Positions 52,536 through 61,357 of a DNA stretch of 64,000 nt are shown here, in pieces. The notes beneath the pieces were generated by a model. It saw only the letters and a list, made by a program, of their open reading frames with translations. It was not told the DNA's origin and ran no database searches. The stretch's first letter is position 1. Every line of letters begins with the position of its first letter. The stretch comes from Trichomonas vaginalis G3 (lineage: Eukaryota; Parabasalia; Trichomonadida; Trichomonadidae). A program made the translations under genes and the position numbers. Location: contig NC_067203.1 of assembly GCF_026262505.1 (NCBI RefSeq), forward strand, positions 21,433,411 through 21,497,410, in the 5' to 3' direction.

Positions 52536-52788
52536 AACAAGCATTTTGTGAAGAATATACCAACCGCCGGAATTCCGGCGGTTGCTTTTTTATACAAAAT
52601 TCAACGGGTGAAAGAATACGATGAAGAAATCATGACAAAACATGTACGTTCATGTTTGACAAAACATTGACGATGAAGTTTATTTCCTGTGTTGTTGTCA
52701 AAATGTCATGTTGTCACACTTTTTCAGAGAAGTTCGTTTAACCGAGTGACCGAGTGACCGAGTGACCTCTTCACCTAAAATATATTTT

Positions 52789-53649
52789 TCAATACTTTTT
52801 CAGCACTTTTCCGTAGTTGTATATGAAAGACAATTCGAGATAAAAGTCATAGTACAATGGAATTATATGCTGCACACCGTTTGTTGTGAACCAAAATTGA
52901 AAGTCAGAGAAACTGTTACTAGGTGGTTCGTAGAATTTAGAAGCAAAGTCATAAAAGTCCTTACCGATACAAAGAAAACTGTTGTTGCTTGAACTGAAAC
53001 TTGCATGACACATGACATTTTGAGGGTCAAACACGTTTCTATAAACTGTCAAATCTGCTGGTGGGAGTATAAATTTAAATGGACCATCTGGTGGCAATGG
53101 TTCGTTCTGGTTTAGTAACCGAAGAAATTGCGCCCAAGAACGTTTGTCTACTCCCCAATATAAAAACTCTGTATCTCTTGGAGGGTTAATTTCAATCTTT
53201 TGAAATGAAACTGTGGAGTTCATCTTGTCGTATTCTAGTTTCAGATAGTATGTTCCATTTAGTAAAGAGTGGTATTTTTCTTGAAATTCCCAGTAGTATT
53301 TGTTTATTTGAGTTTGAAAGTCATTTAGAGTTTTTTCAAGACTTTCGTCTGAACGAATTGTAAAGATTTTCATTTCGTCAAATTTTTCTATTAGACCATC
53401 AGAACCTTTATACTGACCGTGAAAATATACTGCGAACATGAATGCATTAGTTCTATTTGAAAACAAAACTCTTCTAAATCCTATTGCCTTTGCATCTGAA
53501 GGACTTTGAAGCCAACGAATTGGATAGTCAAACCTGTAAGATCGGGATGAAATTTCTTCATCTGAAATATTTCTACCAGCGTTTGTAAAGATATAGTCTA
53601 ACGGTTTTGTATCTGCTACTTTTGTTCTTTGTTTTTCAACCTGAAGCAT
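52789..53649 (-). CDS. Candidate structural protein, paralogue, 286 residues
   Basis: MLQVEKQRTKVADTKPLDYI; shares RFDYPIRWLQSPS, KAIGFRR, HASFSSSNNSFLCIGKDFYD and YEPPSNSFSDFQFWFTTNG with 11299-12102 and 60246-61094. It is open over its full length. Two paralogues in one element suggest two related shell or spike subunits; the function is not established by the sequence. Confidence 0.55.
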   Translation of the reverse strand: MLQVEKQRTKVADTKPLDYIFTNAGRNISDEEISSRSYRFDYPIRWLQSPSDAKAIGFRRVLFSNRTNAFMFAVYFHGQYKGSDGLIEKFDEMKIFTIRSDESLEKTLNDFQTQINKYYWEFQEKYHSLLNGTYYLKLEYDKMNSTVSFQKIEINPPRDTEFLYWGVDKRSWAQFLRLLNQNEPLPPDGPFKFILPPADLTVYRNVFDPQNVMCHASFSSSNNSFLCIGKDFYDFASKFYEPPSNSFSDFQFWFTTNGVQHIIPLYYDFYLELSFIYNYGKVLKKY

Positions 53650-53705
53650 TTAATATATGTAAAAATATACTGTTTTAAAAACGTTTTAAAATGGTATGCA
53701 ATTTT

Positions 53706-55859
53706 TTATTTCATGCAATGTTTTATTTCTGTGCCGTCTTCAAGTATTCCCCAGTACTTACGCTTGGAGAGGACATGAACTTCGGAAAATACCTTGTCTA
53801 GCTTAAAACAGCCCATCTTTTCACCGACCATTCCCATTTCAATGAGTTTGTTATAGCCTTCCTCGTTCGTCATGAGCGCATCGATGTTCTCGTAGTATAC
53901 CTTCACTTTGGATTTAACCTCGGAGAAGAATTTGTTGTAGTTGTCAAGGACTGCCTTTGCGAACTGAGGATAAGACCAATGTTCGACAATAGGTTTTACT
54001 GTGGTTACTAAGCCATTTTGACCTTGAGTAAATTCGTATTTCAAAACAAAAGGAGAAAACCTTTCAACAAAGTTGTCGACCTTCTCATAGTGTTTACTCT
54101 TCATCTTTTGAGGTTTTTTAATGGAATATCCCCATGTCGAATTCATAAGCAATTTGAGTGTCATTGCAAGTTTGGGGTTTGAAGCTTTCCTAATATCATA
54201 CATTTGTTGTATGACTTTTCCAACTGTATAGTTCCTTCCCGGGAACTCACCATTTTCGTTTGGAATTCCAGTCGGGATATATTGGACAAACCTCATGTAC
54301 GCAGCGTTAAGGTCGACATAGTATATTTTTTCATCTGAGTCGAACTTGTCGCATCCGATTGGTCCAGTTCGTGGAAATTCAAGTGAGTCTCTTATCTTTT
54401 GAGAAACTTCTCCTGTTATCTCATAAACATCGTCAAAGCAACCTGTTTCATATAAAACCTTCTGACCTAACTCTGATGCTCTCCAATACAATTTGACGTC
54501 AATTGGATGTCTCAATGGAAGTTTGTTTATAGCATCTTGAAGTTCTTGCAACCTCATTGGAAGTTCTTCTGGTTCAGGTTGGTATCCGAACAATCCAACT
54601 CCTTTTGGAGCTGTGTACTTCTTTTGTGCTATAACTTTGTCTGGAACAACTTTTGGTCTTGCTAACAGTGAAAAGTTTGTTTCGTCTTTTGGTACAAAAG
54701 TTTCTGTCAGCTTGTCATCTGGAATTGGTTCCAACAAACCTTTCTCGAAAAGAATGTTAACAGCTCTGACAATGTTGCACTTACCTTTTCCGAACAATGG
54801 GTTTGTAAGACTTTCGTTCAACATGAAGTGGTTGTGGACAAGTACAATCTTCAACCATGGTAAGTCTTTGTCAACAACATAGTCGTCATGTGAAGAACCT
54901 TTAGCTGTAGGTATGTTAACGCGGATATTGACATTTGCCAACGGTGCAATTTTTGTCAATTGACTTCTGAGAATGTACCTTGTTTTCACACATGACTCAA
55001 GATACTTCATCTTCTCTTCTGTAACAAGACCAGAGTTCCTGAGACATGTAAGAATACAAGGTTCATTGACAATTGTTTCAATTGAATTGTAAATTCCATA
55101 CCTTGTCAGGTTAATGTCAGACTTATTTCTGAACGGGAAATACCCAGCATGTTGTCTGACTGCTTGAGGGTTGGGTTGATACCATTCGAACTTCACGCTT
55201 GCAATTCCTTCAATTGCATTCAAAATATCTGAGTCGGAGTCAAACATTTGTTCTCTCTTTGTAGTCTTGAAAGCGTCAAGAAGTTGTGCGGCTGTTGTGA
55301 CATTGCCATGTGCATAGTATATATGACCATCCAAATCTTTTACGGTTAGTCTGAGATTGTATCCTTTCTTATTTCCGTCTTGAATTGCAGCAAGTACTCC
55401 CATGAAGCCTTCTTTGTTCTTTCCTTCGTCAAAGTTTACTGTAAAGGTTCGACCAGATGTAATTTTACTTCTAACTTCACGATACTTCTCATATGCATAT
55501 CTTGTTCTTTCCATTGGAGCATGTGCGTCTTCACCTTTTCCTTTTTTCCGTCTCAAAGGATGCAATTGTTCGTCATGTTTCCAGTAGAATCTGGCAAAGC
55601 CGTCGTGTCCTTCAACCTGTGGCTCAGTAACATTGAAAGGCATATCCATAAGACGCTCTTCTTCTAACCTCTCTAATCTGTTTGGATAATTTGCGCGTGC
55701 TGTTTCTAGGTCCATTTCGTAGGTCAGACCAGACAGTTTGTCATAGACTTTTATTGGCTTTCCCTTCCTATATTTAAACTTCTTTGAAACTCTCCAACCA
55801 TATCTTTCTAACTCTGCTTTTATTCTAGCAGACCTTCTGTCCATTCTATATGGGGGCAT
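53706..55859 (-). CDS. polB: Family B DNA polymerase of Polinton (protein-primed type)
   Basis: 717 residues from the ATG at 55859 (MPPYRMDRRSARIKAELERY). Motif A region KIYYVDLNAAYMRFVQYIP, motif B region LAMTLKLLMNSTWGYSIKKP and a motif C-like region VKVYYENIDALMTNEEGYNK lie in the C-terminal half, in the right order. The N-terminal half carries a basic start and a region I could not assign to exonuclease motifs. This polymerase replicates the linear element. It is nearly identical to the broken copy at 5463-7601. The leader TTTTTATTTTTATAAAA precedes the ATG. Confidence 0.88.
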   Translation of the reverse strand: MPPYRMDRRSARIKAELERYGWRVSKKFKYRKGKPIKVYDKLSGLTYEMDLETARANYPNRLERLEEERLMDMPFNVTEPQVEGHDGFARFYWKHDEQLHPLRRKKGKGEDAHAPMERTRYAYEKYREVRSKITSGRTFTVNFDEGKNKEGFMGVLAAIQDGNKKGYNLRLTVKDLDGHIYYAHGNVTTAAQLLDAFKTTKREQMFDSDSDILNAIEGIASVKFEWYQPNPQAVRQHAGYFPFRNKSDINLTRYGIYNSIETIVNEPCILTCLRNSGLVTEEKMKYLESCVKTRYILRSQLTKIAPLANVNIRVNIPTAKGSSHDDYVVDKDLPWLKIVLVHNHFMLNESLTNPLFGKGKCNIVRAVNILFEKGLLEPIPDDKLTETFVPKDETNFSLLARPKVVPDKVIAQKKYTAPKGVGLFGYQPEPEELPMRLQELQDAINKLPLRHPIDVKLYWRASELGQKVLYETGCFDDVYEITGEVSQKIRDSLEFPRTGPIGCDKFDSDEKIYYVDLNAAYMRFVQYIPTGIPNENGEFPGRNYTVGKVIQQMYDIRKASNPKLAMTLKLLMNSTWGYSIKKPQKMKSKHYEKVDNFVERFSPFVLKYEFTQGQNGLVTTVKPIVEHWSYPQFAKAVLDNYNKFFSEVKSKVKVYYENIDALMTNEEGYNKLIEMGMVGEKMGCFKLDKVFSEVHVLSKRKYWGILEDGTEIKHCMK

Positions 55860-55887
55860 TTTTATAAAAATAAAAAAATATACTGTT

Positions 55888-56472
55888 TTAAAATGGTATG
55901 CCATATAGCTTCTTGAATTTGTTAAGAAGTATTTTAACGTGTTTTCCATCTGTATCTCTAGTGTTTACATAAGCATAGCCTTCCTTAGTAAAACATACTT
56001 GTAATTTCCTATAGTTTACGCCGGTATAAAAGTAGAAAGAGTCTTGTTCTTCGCTATAGTAGTAAAACTCAAACGTATGCTTACCATAGTCTGTAATTTC
56101 AATTGTTTCATCTTCTAGTTCGTCGACAAATTCGAATACAATATCTCCAAATTTGCTTTTGTTCTTACTGTTTTCAGAACAAGTGACCCAACGCAAGTTT
56201 TCAAGTCTATTGTCGTTTCTTATACGGTTTATATGGTCTACAAAAGGTAAATTGTTAGGATTCAGTATAAAATGAGTTGCAATGACAACATGTTTTAAAT
56301 AGCATTTCCCACTCATATTCATAATAGCATATCCGTCATTTCGCTCCCATTCGCTTAAAACTCTTTTTGTCTTTTTGTTTCTGACTTCAAATGACTCACA
56401 ACAGTGAATTTCATATTTCTCATCTAACAAACAAGTTTCCCAACGGTCTTCTCCAACAAACTCAGCGTACAT
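55888..56472 (-). CDS. NUMOD4-HNH homing endonuclease
   Basis: 194 residues from the ATG at 56472 (MYAEFVGEDRWETCLLDEKY, NUMOD4-type start). The HNH core is LPFVDHINRIRNDNRLENLR followed by WVTCSENSKNKS, with the His-Asn pairs expected of HNH-3 endonucleases. Such free-standing enzymes cut DNA lacking their gene and so spread. It sits between polB and the 194-residue gene. The same junction in copy A has no such gene. Confidence 0.85.
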   Translation of the reverse strand: MYAEFVGEDRWETCLLDEKYEIHCCESFEVRNKKTKRVLSEWERNDGYAIMNMSGKCYLKHVVIATHFILNPNNLPFVDHINRIRNDNRLENLRWVTCSENSKNKSKFGDIVFEFVDELEDETIEITDYGKHTFEFYYYSEEQDSFYFYTGVNYRKLQVCFTKEGYAYVNTRDTDGKHVKILLNKFKKLYGIPF

Positions 56473-56512
56473 TTCAAATAAAATAAAAAAATGTTTTTTA
56501 AAAATATTTTGT

Positions 56513-56595
56513 TTTAAATGGTATGCCATTTCATATTTCTCATCTAACAAAACAAGTTTCCCAACGGTCTTCTCCAACAAACTCAGCGTACATTT
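56513..56595 (-). pseudogene. Duplicated end of homing-endonuclease gene
   Basis: About 76 bp repeat the first codons of the HNH gene (compare about 56410-56475), joined to GGTATGCCAT, which is the gene's last codons. It is a second HNH gene reduced to its two ends, directly upstream of the open one. Confidence 0.65.
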
Positions 56596-56623
56596 CTATA
56601 AAAATAAAAAAATGTTTTTTTCT

Positions 56624-57208
56624 TTACTTTACATAAGCACTTGCTGCCATAAGCCTTTGACGCCAACCCATACCAGCTAATGAAGGTTGACTTGGTTTAG
56701 TTTCAATACTAAACTTTGGTTTTGGTTTATCTTCAGTTTTTGGCTTCCCTTCTTCTATTGGTTTTTCGTCACTTTTCGGTTCCTCTGACTTTACCTCACT
56801 TGCTGGAATAGTTGTGTCGTCAACATCTTCATAAATGTCATATGCCATCTGTTTCTGTTTTCCTTTCAACTTTTTGTGTTTGTTGTAAAGTTTAGAATAT
56901 TTCGACTCTAAGTCAATGAGATGTTCTATAATGAACTGTTGGTCAGTGAAGTAAACTTTTCCATCTGTTGTCTCATAAACTCCTTCAGACTTCAATATTT
57001 TATTTGTGAGAGTCTGTTTCTTTTTTGAGATACTAGCCGTTCCATTTCTATGAAAAGTGACTTTGTAGTTAGAGTTTGTATTTCCAGACCTAGCACTTTC
57101 TATTATTGAATTTTTCTCTTCATCTGTAAGTTCTTTGACAGGTTTTGACAATGGTTCTGAACTTTTTGTTTGTGGTGTCAAATCTACCGTTTCAACTTCT
57201 TCGGTCAT
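56624..57208 (-). CDS. Unknown Polinton protein, 194 residues
   Basis: MTEEVETVDLTPQTKSSEPL; a compact middle (NYKVTFHRNGTASISKKKQT, VYETTDGKVYFTDQQFIIEH), then a Lys/Pro/Glu-rich linker and the end GMGWRQRLMAASAYVK. No family is recognised. It is open here, while the twin at 7634-8213 is broken. The ATG follows TTTACTGAGATGAA. Confidence 0.6.
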   Translation of the reverse strand: MTEEVETVDLTPQTKSSEPLSKPVKELTDEEKNSIIESARSGNTNSNYKVTFHRNGTASISKKKQTLTNKILKSEGVYETTDGKVYFTDQQFIIEHLIDLESKYSKLYNKHKKLKGKQKQMAYDIYEDVDDTTIPASEVKSEEPKSDEKPIEEGKPKTEDKPKPKFSIETKPSQPSLAGMGWRQRLMAASAYVK

Positions 57209-57227
57209 TTCATCTCAGTAAAAAATT

Positions 57228-57383
57228 TTAGTTTGGTTTGTTTTCAACTGGTTGTTGAGGTTTTTTAAGTCGGTCTAAAACTTCCTGAGGTATAGGAAGA
57301 ACTTGACAAACACGTGGTGGTGTAACTGCTGGAAGCCGACAAAGCCATCTTGAGCCCATTTGTCTCAAAGCTGTATTGTTCAT
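57228..57383 (-). CDS. Microprotein, 51 residues
   Basis: MNNTALRQMGSRWLCRLPAV, then TPPRVCQVLPIPQEVLDRLK and a short Pro/Gln end. It is below usual ORF length cut-offs but has the same TTTTTTACTGAGATGAA leader as its neighbours and is conserved in copy A at 8233-8387. Basic with two Cys; no family is recognised. Confidence 0.5.
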   Translation of the reverse strand: MNNTALRQMGSRWLCRLPAVTPPRVCQVLPIPQEVLDRLKKPQQPVENKPN

Positions 57384-57402
57384 TTCATCTCAGTAAAAAA
57401 CT

Positions 57403-57804
57403 TTACATTCCCCACGTTTGAGGCGGTTGAGGTTGGTTGTTGTTTACCCACTGTTGTGCATGGTTATATCCTCTGTTAAAGAATCTTTCACCTTGGTCCA
57501 TATAGTGTCCTGCTTGGTTATAGTAGTCATTTGCTTTGTTATAGTAGTTTCCTGCTTGTCTTCCTACATTGTCCATCCATCCTTGAACTTTTCCTCTTGT
57601 TTCAGGATTTGGAATAAGATTTGCTGCATCTCGTGCTACCTCCCAACCTTTCTGTACAGTTTGTATAATAGGTTGTGCTTTCTCTTTCAGTATACCTAAT
57701 GTACTCAAAATCTTCCTTCCAATTCCAAATGCACCTCTGGCTAGTGTTCCCACTGCGGGTAAAAATCTAGATGCGACTCCTGCTAATGCGCCAAATAAAC
57801 CCAT
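57403..57804 (-). CDS. Gly-rich amphipathic protein, 133 residues
   Basis: MGLFGALAGVASRFLPAVGT is a glycine-rich, hydrophobic N-terminus that could be myristoylated or insert into membranes. A helical part (KEKAQPIIQTVQKGWEVARD) follows, then an Asn/Tyr/Gln-rich repeat tail and QPQPPQTWGM. Amphipathic virion proteins such as adenovirus protein VI have comparable starts; homology is not claimed. Confidence 0.6.
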   Translation of the reverse strand: MGLFGALAGVASRFLPAVGTLARGAFGIGRKILSTLGILKEKAQPIIQTVQKGWEVARDAANLIPNPETRGKVQGWMDNVGRQAGNYYNKANDYYNQAGHYMDQGERFFNRGYNHAQQWVNNNQPQPPQTWGM

Positions 57805-57821
57805 TTCTTATGGGTTAAAAA

Positions 57822-58781
57822 ATGACGAATCCAAACAAGGACCCCTATGTTTCTAAGGCAACAAAAAAAGCACTCATGATAAAAATCTTTAGTTCAACAC
57901 CAAATGCTTGGTTTATGGATATCTTGGAAAACATTCCGAGAGTTAGAACAGATGGACCTCCATACTGGCTAATATTTGTTGGTCAAAACACAAGATACTG
58001 TGAAGCCATACCATTATGGTCCAAAAATATTTTAGATGTGAAAACTGCTTTGACAATATTCGTTGACAAATACCATCCAACAAAACTGACATCTGACTAT
58101 GAAAGTTCTTTCAAATCAGACGATATTAAAAACTATCTGCGTTCAAAAAATGTAAACCAATATTTCATTGTCGACCAAAACCATTCTGCTCTTGGTGTCA
58201 TTGACGGTTGTATAAAAATCTTAAGAGACTTAAACCAACCACAAGGTGGTGAAGCAAATGAAATGTCATATGACGACAAGTATAGACACTTCTCCATGGC
58301 AAAGATGAGACAAGTTTTAAATATTTACAATAACCGTAAACAAAAAGGTTTGGGAAACCACTCCCCCGAAGAAATGAAAAACAACCCTGACTTAGAGAAA
58401 GACTATATATTTAATAGTTTAGTCAAAAGAGACAAACAAGAAAGAATGCCAGGCTTCAAACTTAAGAAAGGTGACAAAGTAAAAATAGAAATACCTAAAC
58501 GCGACCCATATGAAAATACTATTGACTATGACAACAATGGGAACTCGACAGGTACTCACATTCGTGTTCGTAAAAATAGAAGAAAGTATACAAGAGAATA
58601 TTATGAAGTTTTAGGCAAACATGGCAAAATGTACAGACTGCAAGCAGAAGATAAAACTACTATTGTCAGACCTCGTTTCAAACTTGTCAAAGTTCAAGGT
58701 GGTATACTTTCAAAGACAGTTCCTAACAAATATAAGACAACTCCTGACGAATATGCTAAAGAAGTGGAACATGACGACTAA
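57822..58781 (+). CDS. RVE-type integrase
   Basis: 319 residues. The RVE catalytic-core pattern is visible: WFMDILENIPRV, YWLIFVGQNTRYCEAIPLWS, HPTKLTSDYESSF, NQYFIVDQNHSALGVIDGCI. A basic C-terminal part with RVRKNRRKYTREYYEVLGKH and PRFKLVKVQGG resembles an SH3/chromo-like DNA-binding region. It joins element ends to host DNA with a staggered cut; the GCATT duplication here is its likely product. The gene end overlaps the fibre gene end by about 4 bp. Confidence 0.87.
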   Translation: MTNPNKDPYVSKATKKALMIKIFSSTPNAWFMDILENIPRVRTDGPPYWLIFVGQNTRYCEAIPLWSKNILDVKTALTIFVDKYHPTKLTSDYESSFKSDDIKNYLRSKNVNQYFIVDQNHSALGVIDGCIKILRDLNQPQGGEANEMSYDDKYRHFSMAKMRQVLNIYNNRKQKGLGNHSPEEMKNNPDLEKDYIFNSLVKRDKQERMPGFKLKKGDKVKIEIPKRDPYENTIDYDNNGNSTGTHIRVRKNRRKYTREYYEVLGKHGKMYRLQAEDKTTIVRPRFKLVKVQGGILSKTVPNKYKTTPDEYAKEVEHDD

Positions 58782-60227
58782 GCATTTCTATACCATGCGT
58801 AAACTGTCATGTAAGGTGGCATGTAGTCTTTACTTTGTCCCGTTGTTTGCGTATACCCTGAAACGCGATGTATATGGTTTCCTCCTCCCTCAGTGTTACT
58901 CCAGTAACAATCTATAGCAAACTTAACGTTGTTTTTAACATCATATCCTTTACCTTTTGTCATTGATGACCAATCCCAATATCTATGACTATGCCAACCT
59001 GCGTTAGTTGTACTTAAATCTATGTAGTGACTGTGCGCAGGTAAATTTGCACCTGAAATCGTTTTACTTCCACCTGTTTCCTTTGAAGAGTTTGCACAAT
59101 ACAAAAACCTGTCGACTATTTGAGTCCAAGTTCCGAGACCAAGTACTACTTCTGGTCTGGTAGAGTTCATTGACGTGTAAATAGAACCTATAGGATATAG
59201 TGTTTGAAGTATTTCTGTCTTTAACGTTTGAAGCTCTGTTTTGTCTGCTTTCTTCTCTAACATTGCTGGTAGTTCGTATGCTTCAAAGTTTCTGGTATGA
59301 TCTTCGATATTCCTGCAACTCTTATCTAAAATGTTAAGAGTATCTTTTACGCTTGTACTTGGATTTTCTAATGGTGCACTTGAACCAAGGTCAAAGTTCA
59401 ATATTATATCATCTGCTGTAAAAGTTGTAAAACTTGTATGTGTATGGTTCTTGTCAGCTTTAAGGTCTAAACATCCTGAAACCCATCCTGTATCAGCTTT
59501 CGTTTTTAAAATCTTCGATGTCCGTTCATGATACCATTCAACCCTTTCTATAATTTCATTGTCTTTTTCATCCACATATTCCTTATCTGCCTTCTTCACT
59601 AACGCACTAGCCATACAACCCCTATCTACCTTCTCCTCTAACTCACTGTTGACATATGTTTTGTCAGCTTTCTTTTCAAGGCTAACGTTTAAGTCTGTTA
59701 TTTCAGATATAGAATGTGTATGTCCAACGTCACTTTTCCTGTTTAAGGTTTCTTGTAAGTTTGTAATATTTGCAATGGTATGTGTATGAGTCTTTTTAGA
59801 ATATTCTTTGTCAGCTCTTGTCACTTCACTTGACATTTTATTGTCAACATATGTTTTGTCCGCTAGTTAGGATGAGTATGTTCTTTCGTTGCATATGTTG
59901 CATCTGCTCTGTCATGTTCTTCTTGAACTTTTCAATGACATACTCTTTGTCAGCTTTGTTGTCAATATCTGCTTTCAAAAGAAGTTCATCTATAGGTTTC
60001 TCGTTTAAAGTTCCTTTTGTTGGATTTATACAAACAGTATGGTTCTTATTGTCTTGAAATAGAAACTCGTCTGTCATTGGGTTTATCGTCAGTTTTAAGT
60101 TTCCTTCTTTCAATGACTCAGATATCTTAGAATAGTTTGAAAAGTTTGTTGTGTTCTTATTTAGAGCTTGCAAAATGAGTTGTCGGTTGTGTTGTATTTC
60201 TCTCATAGACGCTGTTTCTTTCGACAT
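58778..60227 (-). pseudogene. Fibre protein with tail-collar-like tip, copy B
   Basis: Start MSKETASMREIQHNRQLILQ at 60227. The shaft is built from many ADKxYVxxK and HTHSISEITDL-type repeats. The tip has LYPIGSIYTSMNSTRPEVVL, WTQIVDRFLYCA, GGSKTISGANLPAHSHYIDL and MPPYMTVYAWYRNA, the signature order of phage short-tail-fibre or collar ends. A receptor-binding role is inferred. The tip part is open; the gene as a whole is broken. Confidence 0.7.
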
Positions 60228-60245
60228 TTTTATTCTAGATAAAAT

Positions 60246-61094
60246 ATGCTTTCAATAGAAAAAGAAAATTCAAGAGTTGCTACAACTAAACCATTAGATG
60301 AACTTTTTACGAATGTCGGTCAAAAGTTTGAGACAGAGACCGTAAAGCATGAAGGCTATCGTTTTGACTACCGTTAAGATGGTTAAGAGACCCATCCGTC
60401 ACAAAAGCTATTGGCTTTCGTAGAATGAAGTTCATTTCAGAAGCCATACATGGTTTCCCATTTACGGTCGGTTTTGAAGTTCGATACTATAACAAAGAAA
60501 AACGTACGTATGAGAAATTTGAACAGGGAAAACTTTTACAAGTGAATTTGCTTGTAAACTTAGAAACAACTCTTCAAGCTTTTCAAGAAAAATAAACGAT
60601 ATCTATCTCGAATATGCAAAACAGTTTAACATTGACGAAGGAGAGTACCATCTCGATATTGTTTATGACAGGAAAAATGCAACTGTTAAAATCAATAGAA
60701 TAGAAGACCTTGGAGACAACGTTTATATTTCTACAAAATATAAACAACTTGGCATGGTATAGATTTTTGAGGATGTTAAATCAGCCTGCAGAATATCCAG
60801 TACACCCGAACTTTTATGAAGTCGAAAACCCTAATGGAACATATGAAAATGTTTTCGACTCAGATGCTATTATAGTTCATGCTTCATTTTCTGGTGCACA
60901 AAACTCTTTTTTTATGCTTGGCAAATGACTTTTACGAAAAACCTACAAAGCTATATGAACCACCGAGTGGAAGTATTTCAGACTTTCAAGTATGGTTTAC
61001 TACAGATGGAAGAAAGAGAATAGTTCCATTATACCACGCGTTTTACTTAGAACTTAGTTTCATATACAACTACTATCGAACGGTAAAAATATAA
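60246..61094 (+). pseudogene. Candidate structural protein, copy B
   Basis: Start MLSIEKENSRVATTKPLDEL, collinear with 11299-12102 in copy A but with a different middle section, closer to neither paralogue. The end block KLYEPPSGSISDFQVWFTTD followed by SFIYNYYRTVKI is kept. Broken. Confidence 0.55.
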
Positions 61095-61096
61095 TT

Positions 61097-61339
61097 TTAA
61101 TACGGTTGAGGTGTTGGATTTGGTTGCCAACTTGACTGTGGTGCAGGTTCAGGCTGTTGTATAACAGGAGCTTGTTCTTCTGGTTCAGGGTCTTTAGGTA
61201 TAATACCAACGAACTGACCTACTCTTTTACCAATATTTTTGACTCCGTTCCAAATTCCTCTTCCTACGGTTTTTATTCCATTCCATATACCTCTTCCGAC
61301 TCTTCTGAAGAAGTTTCCAATACTACTGAAGAAACCCAT
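61097..61339 (-). CDS. Small Gly/Trp amphipathic protein, 80 residues
   Basis: MGFFSSIGNFFRRVGRGIWN, two GIWNGxKxxG units, GKRVGQFVGIIPKDPEPEEQ, then a Pro/Gln tail. A basic amphipathic helix with regularly spaced Gly and Trp suggests membrane disruption or binding. Nearly identical to 12149-12391. Confidence 0.6.
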   Translation of the reverse strand: MGFFSSIGNFFRRVGRGIWNGIKTVGRGIWNGVKNIGKRVGQFVGIIPKDPEPEEQAPVIQQPEPAPQSSWQPNPTPQPY

Positions 61340-61357
61340 TTTACTATATGTAAAAAT

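Noticed and set aside
51140-52584. CRISPR-like array because palindromic repeats recur
   Set aside because: Spacing is irregular, the intervening sequences are themselves repeated rather than unique spacers, no cas genes are present, and the genome is eukaryotic.
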